Assembly: GCA_036961355.1 (NCBI GenBank)
Contig: JBALVL010000022.1
Coordinates: 1 to 64,000 of the forward strand
From: Motiliproteus sp036961355
Lineage (GTDB): Bacteria > Pseudomonadota > Gammaproteobacteria > Pseudomonadales > Balneatricaceae
Reading direction: 5' to 3'
DNA length: 64,000 bases
The notes beneath the pieces were generated by a model. It did not search any database. It saw only the letters and a program-made list of their open reading frames with translations, and had not been told where the DNA came from. The position numbers and the translations under genes were made by a program. This document shows positions 17,043 to 26,300 of this stretch, piece after piece (the stretch's first letter is position 1; each line of letters begins with the position of its first letter).

Positions 17043-17897
17043 CTAACCCCACTCGCTCAACTCAACGTCTAGGTCATGCCAAACCGGGTCAAACTGCCCC
17101 CTGATCGGCGGGTATTTTCCCAACGCGGTCCAGTGGAACTCGGTACGGTGAAAATCGCTGCCCACCGACATTTTTAACTTGTGCTGACGTGCAATACGGG
17201 TCAAATCGATCACCCGGTTAGGGTTCTCACCGCCATAACTGACCTCCATTGCACCACCACCGGCGGCGGCAAACTCTGCCAACAGCACCTGCAAGCGGCT
17301 CCAGTTCAGACCGTATTTGAGCGGATGCGCCAGCACAGCGATCCCTCCGGAGGCGTTAATCCAGCCGATCACGGTCTCTAGCGACGGCCACTGACTACGG
17401 ATATCCCCCGGCCGTCCCGACCCCAGATACCGTTTAAACGCCTCGGGTTCAGACTCTACATAACCCAACTCAACCATCGCTTTGGCAAAATGCGGCCGCC
17501 CCAGCACATCACTGCTGGCATACTGCCGCGCCTTCTCGATCACGCCATCCATGCCGCGTTGCTGTAACTGCTCATTGATAAGTTGCGAACGTTCGAGACG
17601 AGCTTCGGTCTGCTGCGCTATCGCAGCTTGCATGGTCGGATGCTGCTCATCAAACCCCAGCCCCACCACATGAATACCGCTGTCGTTCCAGCTACTCGAT
17701 AACTCAATACCCGTAATCAGGTTCAGCCCGTGCTGCGCAGCAGCCAGGCGTGCTTCTGCCAGACCACCACAGGTATCATGGTCGGTGATCGCAAGGTACT
17801 CCAACCCGTTGGTAACAGCCATCTCAACCAGTGCTGCAGGGGATAGACCACCATCAGAGGCGGTAGTGTGGCAATGAAGATCGATAGCAGGAAGCAT
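17043..17897 (-). CDS. rnm: RNase AM (YciV), PHP-domain 5'-3' exoribonuclease
   Basis: This 284-aa protein carries all PHP metal-binding motifs in order: DLHCHTTASDG (6-16), ITDHDT, GIELSS, LGRPHFA, LAHPLKYG and GSDFHRTEFHW. It matches E. coli YciV/RNase AM in length and order; that enzyme trims 5' ends of 5S, 16S and 23S rRNA and degrades short oligonucleotides. It lies divergent from yciB and yciI, as its relatives do in E. coli and Pseudomonas. Nothing unusual is seen. Confidence 0.9.
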   Translation of the reverse strand: MLPAIDLHCHTTASDGGLSPAALVEMAVTNGLEYLAITDHDTCGGLAEARLAAAQHGLNLITGIELSSSWNDSGIHVVGLGFDEQHPTMQAAIAQQTEARLERSQLINEQLQQRGMDGVIEKARQYASSDVLGRPHFAKAMVELGYVESEPEAFKRYLGSGRPGDIRSQWPSLETVIGWINASGGIAVLAHPLKYGLNWSRLQVLLAEFAAAGGGAMEVSYGGENPNRVIDLTRIARQHKLKMSVGSDFHRTEFHWTALGKYPPIRGQFDPVWHDLDVELSEWG

Positions 17898-18124
17898 GAT
17901 TGGCCTAAAACTGACAAAAATAACGGAAGCGGTCGAGGATACTGCTTTTTGCAGGTAGCCGATAGGCGCACTGCAAGGAACCCTTTATACTGACTGGGCT
18001 CAAAACGTTAACAACACGCTTGTTAACGGATTATCGCGGATGGATGCCCGCAACTAATAAATGCGACTACCGCACCGGCAAGCAAATCAGCGCTGCCCTC
18101 TCATACCATTACGGGATCTGTACC

Positions 18125-18724
18125 ATGAAGCTGTTGTTCGATTTTCTTCCTATCGCCATTTTTTTTGGTGTCTACAAATACACCGGTGACATCATTATCG
18201 CCACCGCAGTATTGATCCCGGCGACCATCGTGCAGATGCTGGTAACTTGGCTGCGCACCCATAAAATCGAGAAAATGCAGTTGGTCACACTCGCACTGGT
18301 CGTTGTTCTCGGTGGTGCCACCGTGCTGCTGCAGGACAAAACGTTCATTCAATGGAAACCCACCGTAGTCAACTGGTTGTTCGCTGTAGCATTTCTGGGC
18401 AGTCAATTTATCGGAGCAAAAACACTGGTGCAGCGGATGATGGAGAGCGCCGTCGAGCTTCCTGCGCCGATCTGGGTACGGTTAAACTTGGCTTGGGTGG
18501 TGTTCTTTATCATCATGGGTGGGCTCAACCTGTTTGTTGCGTTCACCATGAGCGAAGAGACTTGGGTGAATTTTAAACTGTTCGGCATGCTCGGTCTGAC
18601 GCTGGTATTTATCATTCTGCAGGGAATCTACCTGAGTAAACATATGCCAGAATCCACACCCGATGAGGATGACGGAATCAAAGAGAATAGCAGTGAGTCC
18701 TCGACCTCCGCGCCGGATAAATAA
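18125..18724 (+). CDS. yciB: YciB inner-membrane protein (intracellular septation protein A)
   Basis: This 199-aa protein starts at the ATG at 18125 (MKLLFDFLPIAIFFGVYKYTG), the conserved family N-terminus; an upstream extension is open but not conserved. About five hydrophobic segments are visible, with the family signatures WKPTVVNWLF and LNLAWVVFFIIMGGLNLFVA. YciB is linked to envelope synthesis and septation and interacts with elongation and division proteins. The C-terminal tail is acidic and Ser rich. It is followed 58 nt later by yciI. Confidence 0.92.
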   Translation: MKLLFDFLPIAIFFGVYKYTGDIIIATAVLIPATIVQMLVTWLRTHKIEKMQLVTLALVVVLGGATVLLQDKTFIQWKPTVVNWLFAVAFLGSQFIGAKTLVQRMMESAVELPAPIWVRLNLAWVVFFIIMGGLNLFVAFTMSEETWVNFKLFGMLGLTLVFIILQGIYLSKHMPESTPDEDDGIKENSSESSTSAPDK

Positions 18725-18782
18725 TTCGTTCTAGCCACGCTATCCATTACTCTTGAATTCAACTAATAACACGAGAATGACT

Positions 18783-19082
18783 ATGTATTACGCCATCATC
18801 AGCGAAGACAAACCCGGCACTCTGGATCTGCGGCTAGCAGCCCGTCCCGACCATGTAGCACGATTGATCGCTCTCAAAGATGCCGGTCGTTTGCTGGTTG
18901 CAGGCCCACATCCTGCCATCGACAGCGAAGATCCGGGCCCTGCCGGCTTTACCGGATCGCTGGTGATCGCCGAGTTTGACTCACTCGAGATAGCCCAAAG
19001 CTGGGCCGATGCCGACCCTTATATCGATGCGGGTGTCTACGCCAACGTGATGGTTAAACCGTACAAGAAAGTACTGCCTTAA
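18783..19082 (+). CDS. yciI: YciI family protein (YCII domain)
   Basis: This 99-aa protein aligns along its length with E. coli YciI. The start at 18783 (MYYAIISEDKPG) matches that homologue. Conserved features are RPDHVARL, the Asp/His region of the ferredoxin-like fold, and FTGSLVIAEFDSLEIAQSWADADPY. Its function is unknown; related YCII proteins catalyse cyclisations or dehalogenations. It forms a probable two-gene unit with yciB. Confidence 0.93.
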   Translation: MYYAIISEDKPGTLDLRLAARPDHVARLIALKDAGRLLVAGPHPAIDSEDPGPAGFTGSLVIAEFDSLEIAQSWADADPYIDAGVYANVMVKPYKKVLP

Positions 19083-19104
19083 ACCGCTTTCAAAAACACG
19101 ATAT

Positions 19105-19149
19105 CCAGAACCGATAACGGGGAGCTTAGCTCCCCGTTATCGGTTCTGG
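19105..19149. terminator. Perfect 21-bp inverted repeat between convergent yciI and galU
   Basis: Positions 19105-19125 pair without mismatch to 19129-19149 around a 3-nt loop. It lies between the stops of the convergent yciI (plus) and galU (minus) genes and probably terminates both. It lacks a long T tract on either side, so mRNA 3'-end stabilisation is an alternative. Confidence 0.72.
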
Positions 19150-19195
19150 TTGATTAATTCAGCGACGCTCAGCAGCGTGCATCGCACGCCGGCGA

Positions 19196-20032
19196 TTACT
19201 TATCGTACAGATTTTCAAAGCAATAGTTGGTCGCCGCAACATAGCCGGGCACGCTGCCGCAGTCAAAACGCTTACCGCTAAACTTATAGCCGATCACCCG
19301 GCCCTGCTTGGCCTGTTTCATCAGTGCATCGGTGATCTGAATCTCTCCGCCCTTACCCGGCTTGGTGTTGGCGATTAGCTCAAAAATATCCGGCGTCAGC
19401 AGATAACGGCCGATGATCGCCAGATTACTGGGAGCTTCGGATTGTGGCGGTTTTTCGACCATCGAACTGATTCGATAAACGCCAGGCGCTTCTTCTTTCC
19501 CGGCGATAACACCGTACTTATCCACCTGATCCATCGGTACCTCTTCGATCGCCACGATAGAGCACTGGTACTGTTGATACAACGCAACCATTTGTGACAG
19601 AACGCTATCGCCGTCAGGGTTGACGCACAAGTCATCGGGTAACAGCACCGCAAAAGGTTCGTCGCCAACCACCGGTTCCGCACAACCGATCGCATGACCC
19701 AACCCTTTTGCTTGTAACTGCCGGATTGAGCTGATCTGACAGCGATCCATTAACTGGTTCACCCCGTCCAATAACTCACTCTTGGCACTGCCCTCTATCA
19801 GGGCTTCGAGCTCAACATTGCGATCAAAATGGTTCTCGATCGCCTGCTTGTGACGGCCGTTAACAAAACAGATGCGTGTTAGTCCGGCGCCGTCTGCTTC
19901 CTCGACACCGTACTGAATCAGCGGTTTATCCACCACCGGCAGCATCTCTTTGGGGATCGCTTTGGTGGCAGGTAGAAATCGGGAGCCCAAACCGGCAACC
20001 GGAAAGACACAGGTACGTACTGTCTGACTCAT
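19196..20032 (-). CDS. galU: UTP-glucose-1-phosphate uridylyltransferase
   Basis: This 278-aa enzyme makes UDP-glucose from UTP and glucose-1-phosphate. Visible motifs are VAGLGSRFLPATKAIPKEMLPV (nucleotide-binding loop), PLIQYGVEEA, AVLLPDDL, MVEKPP and GEIQITDAL. Length is normal. It is the last gene of pgi-ugd-galU, a set that channels glucose-6-phosphate toward UDP-sugars for envelope or exopolysaccharide. Confidence 0.94.
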   Translation of the reverse strand: MSQTVRTCVFPVAGLGSRFLPATKAIPKEMLPVVDKPLIQYGVEEADGAGLTRICFVNGRHKQAIENHFDRNVELEALIEGSAKSELLDGVNQLMDRCQISSIRQLQAKGLGHAIGCAEPVVGDEPFAVLLPDDLCVNPDGDSVLSQMVALYQQYQCSIVAIEEVPMDQVDKYGVIAGKEEAPGVYRISSMVEKPPQSEAPSNLAIIGRYLLTPDIFELIANTKPGKGGEIQITDALMKQAKQGRVIGYKFSGKRFDCGSVPGYVAATNYCFENLYDK

Positions 20033-20171
20033 GCTAAATCCTGATGGTAAAAAATATCATTAAAACCAAATAAACAATGATGCCGATGTTGCGGCTTAAC
20101 GCGAGTTAACAAACCGCAACGACCGATCTACATGAGTGCTAGAAACCCACCCAGACAGATTCTCGGGCTCT

Positions 20172-21506
20172 CTAACGGGTACTAAAACGGCTCGATCGAC
20201 CGATGCCGATATATTCAAAGCCTTGCGATTTCATGTAGGCCGGATCGTAGATATTGCGACCATCAAGAATCAACTTACTCGGCATCAGCTCCGCAATGCG
20301 ATTAAAATCCGGGCTCCAAAACTCCTTCCATTCGGTCACGATCAATAGCGCCTCACTACCTTCCAATGCGCTATAGGGGTCGTCACAACACACTAGATCA
20401 TCACGTTCACCGAAACGCTGGGTGATTCGGGCCATCGCCTTTGGATCGTATAAACGAACCGTCACCCCTTGCGCCCACAGCGCCTGCATCAGCTCGAGGC
20501 TGGGGGCGTTATCAATACGATCGGTGCCCGGCTTAAAGGCGGCCCCCCAGAGCGCAACCGTCTTGCCACTCAGATCGGCTTGCCAGTGCTGCCACAACTT
20601 ACGAAACAGCAGCTCTTTTTGCTGCTGATTGGTTTTCAGCACGGTACTGAGAAGAAACGAATCCTCAACACAGCTCTCGACCGTCTCAGCCAGCTGCATC
20701 ACGTCCTCGGAAAAGCTGAGCCCACCAAAACCGCAACCGGGGTAGATATAGTCGTAACCGATCCGCGGGTCGGAGCCGACCCCTTTACGTACCTGTTCGA
20801 TATCAACGTGCAACTGATCGGCAAGATTGGCCATCTCATTGATAAAACTGAGTTTGGTCGCCAGCATGCCGTTGATGGCGTACTTAGTGAACTCCGCTTC
20901 GCGAGTCGACATCATCAACCACTGTTCGTTGCTGCGATTAAACGGCCGCAGCAACTCGCGAGTCTGCTGCAAACCGGCGCCGTTATCCGACCCTAACAAG
21001 ATTCGGTTCGGGCGCAAGAAACCTTGAATCGCCGCGCCCTCTTGCAGAAAACTGGGCATCGACAAACAAGCTACTGACCGTTCCTGCGTAACCGAATCCA
21101 GCCCGGCATCAATGCGAACCTGCCGCATCAACTGCTGTAATTGCTCGGTGGTTCCGACCGGGAAAGTGCTCTGATTAATAACCACAATCGGCATCGTGGC
21201 ACTCAGCGCCAACTGCTGCAGTAACTGCTTGGCATAGGTCAGCGCATCCGTGTCCAAAGCCAGGCAGTGGACCTCCCCGTGTGCAAAAGCCTGCTCTGGC
21301 TTATCCGCCAAGATTAAGCGGCCACTGGCTACCTGCAGTCGCAGCCGGGATTTGAGTCCGGGTTCATCAAAATCCAGCACCAGGCGGCGCAGTTGCGCCA
21401 GCGACTCACCGGCTGCGGGTAATACCACAACTTCGTTACCGGCATCAGCCAACGCCCAGGCCGTCACCAACCCGGTTAAACTGCAGCCGTAAACCGAAAC
21501 TCGCAT
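20172..21506 (-). CDS. ugd: UDP-glucose 6-dehydrogenase-like protein with altered active site
   Basis: This 444-aa protein has the full UDP-sugar dehydrogenase layout: N-terminal Rossmann domain, NQSTFPVGTTE near 111-121, FLQEGAAIQGFLRPNRILLG near 153-172, TKYAINGMLATKLSFINEMAN near 207-227, PRIGYDYIYPGCGFGG near 247-262 and a C-terminal domain with GAAFKPGTDRIDNAPS. The catalytic Cys expected in GGSCFPKD is Ser264 here (GGLSFSED), and the glycine-rich loop reads GCSLTG instead of GxGxxG. The start codon directly follows the pgi stop (TAAATG). Either it is a divergent dehydrogenase or it has lost the usual chemistry. Confidence 0.82.
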   Translation of the reverse strand: MRVSVYGCSLTGLVTAWALADAGNEVVVLPAAGESLAQLRRLVLDFDEPGLKSRLRLQVASGRLILADKPEQAFAHGEVHCLALDTDALTYAKQLLQQLALSATMPIVVINQSTFPVGTTEQLQQLMRQVRIDAGLDSVTQERSVACLSMPSFLQEGAAIQGFLRPNRILLGSDNGAGLQQTRELLRPFNRSNEQWLMMSTREAEFTKYAINGMLATKLSFINEMANLADQLHVDIEQVRKGVGSDPRIGYDYIYPGCGFGGLSFSEDVMQLAETVESCVEDSFLLSTVLKTNQQQKELLFRKLWQHWQADLSGKTVALWGAAFKPGTDRIDNAPSLELMQALWAQGVTVRLYDPKAMARITQRFGERDDLVCCDDPYSALEGSEALLIVTEWKEFWSPDFNRIAELMPSKLILDGRNIYDPAYMKSQGFEYIGIGRSSRFSTR

Positions 21507-23186
21507 TTAGCGCTCCTTGCCTTGTGTTCTGGTGTTAACCGGCGTTTGCCGACCGATCTTTGCAATATGATCGAGTAGCCCGTCAGTCGACGACTCATTA
21601 AAACGTTGACCGCTATCATTTAGTGCAGCACTGGTCTGGTGAGCGATCTGCTTGCCTAATTCAACCCCCCACTGATCGAACGGGTTGATCTCCCACACCA
21701 CCGACTGAACAAAGACTTTGTGCTCGTACAAAGCCAATAACTGCCCTAACGAATAAGGGGTCAGCTGCTGCATGAGTAGTGTTGTTGATGGCTGGTTGCC
21801 GGGGTAGCGCTGATCGTTGCGGCTCATGGCCGCTCGTTCCTGCTCACTGAGCGCCTGATCTCCCAGCATCAATACACGCGATTGCGCCAGACAGTTGGCC
21901 AACGTCAACTGCTGCTGCGTCTGTAATTGCTCGCCCGTGCCTTCGGCAGTGGTACTCAGGTCGCGCAACACCGGAGCGATAAAATCACAACTGACCGGCT
22001 GGGTGCCTTGGTGTAATAACTGATAAAACGCGTGCTGGGCGTTGGAGCCCACCTCGCCCCAGATGATCGGGCAGGTATCGTAATCGACGCGCTGTCCTGC
22101 GCGGTTAACCGATTTACCGTTACTTTCCATCTCCAGCTGGGTCAAATAAGCAGGAAAGTATTTCAAACGGCCATCGTAAGGCAGTACAGCATGGCCGCGA
22201 CTGTGCAAAAAGTTGTGATTCCAGACGCCAACCAACCCCAATAATAACGGCATGTTCAGCGCCGCCGGAGCAGTGCGAAAATGCTGATCCATCGCCGCAG
22301 CCCCGGCCAGAAAACGTCTAAAACCCGCCATGCCGATCAACAGCGCGATCGGCAACCCGATCACCGACCAAACCGAATAGCGGCCCCCGACCCAATCCCA
22401 GAACAGTAATTGATTAGTCTCGGCGATGCCCCATTGGCTCATCTTTTGAGGATTCGCCGAACAGCCAATGAAGTGCTGGTTGAGCAGCACCTGTGGGTTT
22501 TCAATCTTCTGCGCCAACCAGCGTTTGGCAGTATCGGCGTTGGCCAGCGTGTCGATGGTCGTGAAGGATTTGGACGAGAGAATAAACAGCGTGGTTTCCT
22601 GGTTCAGGTGTTTTAACAGCTCCGCCAGTTGCGAACCATCGATCGACGAGACAAAGTGCAACTGCAAACCCTGGGCTTCATCAACCCGAAACTCCTCCAG
22701 CGCATGGCACGCCATCAATGGTCCGAGATCAGAACCACCTACCCCCAGATTGACCACATCGGTAATCGGCTTGCCACTGAAGCCCCGCCATTGATGGCAG
22801 TGAATTCGCTTGACTAGGGTCGCCATCTTATCGAGGTTGCGTTGCACCTCAGCGGCAATCGACGTCGAATCAGCAGCACCAGAAACGTCTCGGAGAGCCG
22901 TGTGCAGCGCGGCACGTCCTTCGGAACTGTTTATCTCCGCCCCGCCAAACAGATCATCGATCCAGCGTCCGAGGTCTTGCTGTTCGGCTAACGCCAGCAA
23001 CTGTTGCAAGGTTTGATCGGTAAGCCGCTGCTTAGAGATATCGAGCAGTAGGCCATCATTCTCGACCGAGAATCGCTGATAACGGTCCGGTTGCCGGTCA
23101 AACAACTGCGGCAGTGATAGCTGCGGCAGCTCACTGCGGCAATGTTGCTCAAGGGCGATCCAGGCTGGGCTTTGGCTGACTGACAT
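21507..23186 (-). CDS. pgi: Glucose-6-phosphate isomerase
   Basis: This 559-aa enzyme interconverts glucose-6-P and fructose-6-P. The ATG at 23186 is chosen because AGGAG lies just upstream; the frame is open for 36 more codons. Family motifs include NLGVGGSDLGPLMACHAL, SSKSFTTIDT, GGRYSVWSVIGLPIAL, HSRGHAVLPYDGRLKYFP and WEINPFDQWGVELGK. It is the first gene of the pgi-ugd-galU operon; its stop abuts the ugd start. Confidence 0.95.
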   Translation of the reverse strand: MSVSQSPAWIALEQHCRSELPQLSLPQLFDRQPDRYQRFSVENDGLLLDISKQRLTDQTLQQLLALAEQQDLGRWIDDLFGGAEINSSEGRAALHTALRDVSGAADSTSIAAEVQRNLDKMATLVKRIHCHQWRGFSGKPITDVVNLGVGGSDLGPLMACHALEEFRVDEAQGLQLHFVSSIDGSQLAELLKHLNQETTLFILSSKSFTTIDTLANADTAKRWLAQKIENPQVLLNQHFIGCSANPQKMSQWGIAETNQLLFWDWVGGRYSVWSVIGLPIALLIGMAGFRRFLAGAAAMDQHFRTAPAALNMPLLLGLVGVWNHNFLHSRGHAVLPYDGRLKYFPAYLTQLEMESNGKSVNRAGQRVDYDTCPIIWGEVGSNAQHAFYQLLHQGTQPVSCDFIAPVLRDLSTTAEGTGEQLQTQQQLTLANCLAQSRVLMLGDQALSEQERAAMSRNDQRYPGNQPSTTLLMQQLTPYSLGQLLALYEHKVFVQSVVWEINPFDQWGVELGKQIAHQTSAALNDSGQRFNESSTDGLLDHIAKIGRQTPVNTRTQGKER

Positions 23187-23345
23187 AGTTCTCCTATCAC
23201 GACCACCAGTCCGGCAAGTACTGCCGGACCGGTACTCGTGCTGTTCCTGTGATGAATAGTCCTGCGATGAACAGCCCTTGGTTAATCCACTCACCAGGGC
23301 ATAACTAACGGGGCTACAACCAACTGAACAATAACGACCCTGCTG

Positions 23346-26300
23346 TTAACCGACCCATACCCGTGCGTTACGGAACATCCGCATCCAGGCGCCGTCTTCA
23401 TCCCAGCTCTCGGGTGCCCAGGAGTTCTGCACCGCACGGAATACCCGCTCGGGGTGCGGCATCATGATAGTGACCCGGCCGTCGGCGGTGGTCACGCCGC
23501 TGATCGCCTCGGGCGAACCGTTGGGGTTAGCCGGATACTGCTGAGTCGGTTGGCCATGGTTATCGACGTAGCGTAAGGCCACGTTGCCGGCGCCTTGCAA
23601 ACTGCGCAGATGGCCGGTGTTGTTAAACTCAGCTTGGCCTTCACCATGAGCGATGGCGATCGGCATCCGCGAGCCCGCCATTCCCGACAGTAGAATCGAG
23701 GCGCTGTCCTGCACTTCAACCATAGCCACCCGCGCCTCAAACTGCTCAGAGTGGTTGCGGACAAAGTGTGGCCACAGTTCAGCACCGGGGATCAGGTCGT
23801 GCAGGTTGGACAGCATCTGACAGCCGTTGCAGACACCCAGCGTAAAGCTATCATCGCGCTTGAAGAAGCCTTCGAACTGATCACGGGCGCGGCCGTTGAA
23901 CAGAATCGACTTGGCCCAGCCTTCGCCGGCACCAAGTACGTCACCGTAAGAGAATCCACCGCAAGCAACCAAGCCTTTAAACTCGTCGAGGCTGCGACGA
24001 CCCGATAGAATATCGCTCATATGGACATCAACCGCGTCGAAACCTGCCCGATCAAACGCTGCAGCCATCTCTATCTGGCCGTTAACACCTTGTTCACGCA
24101 GTACCGCGATCTGCGGGCGCACGCCCGTAATAATCATCGGAGCGGCAACATCCTCGTTGACATCAAAACTGAGCTCGGCGTGCAGACCCGGGTTATCCGT
24201 TTCAAGCAGACTATCAAACTCCTGCTTGGCGCAATCGGCATTATCGCGTAACGCCTGCACTTCAAAACTGGTCTGCGCCCACCAGCGCTGTAGCTGAACC
24301 CGGCTCTGACTGTAGACCTCTTCATCATCAAAGCAGATGTTGAACTGTTGATCTTCGTTAAGACTGCCGATCACCATCGAACACTCGCCTAAACCTGCAG
24401 CATTGAGCTCGACCAGCACCTGCTCGGTATGCTCGCGCTTAACCTGAACCACCGCACCCAGCTCCTCGGCAAACAATGCCGCAGCCAGCTCGGTGGTATC
24501 CGTCGCTAGCAGGTCCAGGTCCAGATCGACACCGGTACGACCGGCAAAGGCCATCTCGGCCAATGTGGTAAACAGGCCACCGTCAGAGCGATCGTGGTAG
24601 GCCAACAGCAGGCCTTGCTGGTTGAGCTCCTGAATTGCGGCAAAGAAGGTTTTCAGCTGCCCAGCATCGTCGACATCGGCAACCTGCCGACCGACCTGAT
24701 TGTAAACTTGCGCCAGTGCCGATAACGCCAGGCGGTTCTGACCGTTACCCAGATCAAGCAGAATCAGATCGGTGTCGCCCTGATCGGTCCGCAACTCGGG
24801 CGTGAGGGTTTTGCGCGCGTCGAGTACCGGTGCAAAGCCGGTGATCACCAGCGACAATGGCGCAGTGACACTCTTGCTCTGGCTGTTACCGCCGGCATCG
24901 TCGTCATTCCAGACGGTACGCATCGACATCGAGTCTTTGCCGACAGGCACCGTGATACCTAGCTCGGGACAGAGTTCCATACCGACCGCTTTGACGGTGT
25001 CGTACAGCTTCTCATCTTCGCCGGGGTGACCGGAGGCGCACATCCAGTTGGCCGACAATTTGATATCGTTAATTTGATCGATCCGGGCGCACGCTAGGTT
25101 GGTAATCGTTTCACCGATCGCCATCCGACCCGAAGCGGGTGCGTCAACCAGCGCTAACGGCGTGCGTTCGCCCATCGCCATCGCTTCACCGCTATAAGTA
25201 TCGTAAGCGGCGGTGGTGACGGCGCAATCGGCAACCGGCACTTGCCACGGGCCTACCATCTGGTCACGTGCCACCTGTCCGGTGATCGAGCGGTCGCCGA
25301 TGGTGATCAGGAAACTCTTGCTGGCTACCGCTGGCAATTTCAGCACCCGTTCGACCGCATCGGCGATGTCTATCTCGCTACTATCGAATTCGGGCACTTG
25401 GTAAGCAATCCGCTCGACCGAACGATGCATCTTCGGCGGCTTGCCGAACAGTACACTCATCGGCAGATCGACCGGTTTGTTGTCAAAATGAGTATCGCCA
25501 AGGGTCAGGTGGTGCGCTTCGGTCGAGGTACCGACAATCGCATAGGGGCAGCGCTCGCGTTCGCAGATCGCTTCAAACTCGGCCATTTCTGACGGCATCA
25601 CCGCCAGCACATAACGCTCCTGCGCCTCATTGCACCAGATCTCCAATGGCGACATGCCGGGCTCGTCGTTGTTGATATTACGAAGACCGAAATCACCACC
25701 GCGACCGCCATCTTTAACCAGCTCAGGGAAGGCGTTGGACAGACCACCGGCCCCGACATCATGGATAAAGGCGATCGGGTTATTTTCACCGCGCTGCCAG
25801 CAACCGTCGATCACCTCCTGACAACGGCGCTCAAGCTCAGGGTTCTCGCGCTGAACCGAAGCAAAATCCAGATCGGCCGAGCTACTGCCCGACGACATCG
25901 ACGATGCTGCACTTCCGCCCAGGCCGATCAACATCGCCGGACCGCCAAGACAGATTAGCTTGGCGCCAACCTCGATCGGGGCCTTGATCACGTGTTGGTC
26001 ACGGATGTTACCCATACCACCGGCCAGCATAATCGGCTTGTGGTAACCGCGCATCTCTTCGCCGTTAGCGCCGTTCACTTGCTGTTCGAAGGTACGGAAA
26101 TAACCATTAAGATTGGGGCGACCGAATTCGTTGTTGAACGCCGCGCCGCCGACAGGACCTTCGATCATGATATCGAGTGCTGAAACGATCCGATCGGGCT
26201 TGCCGTACTGCGATTCCCACGGCTGCTCAAAGCCGGGGATATTAAGATCTGAAACAGTGAAACCGGTCAGGCCCGCTTTCGGTTTACCACCGGCTCCGGT

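Noticed and set aside
20172..21506. Frameshift as the reason for the missing Ugd Cys
   Set aside because: The motif before (PRIGYDYIYPG) and after (ED and following helix) is in frame, so the change is a substitution.
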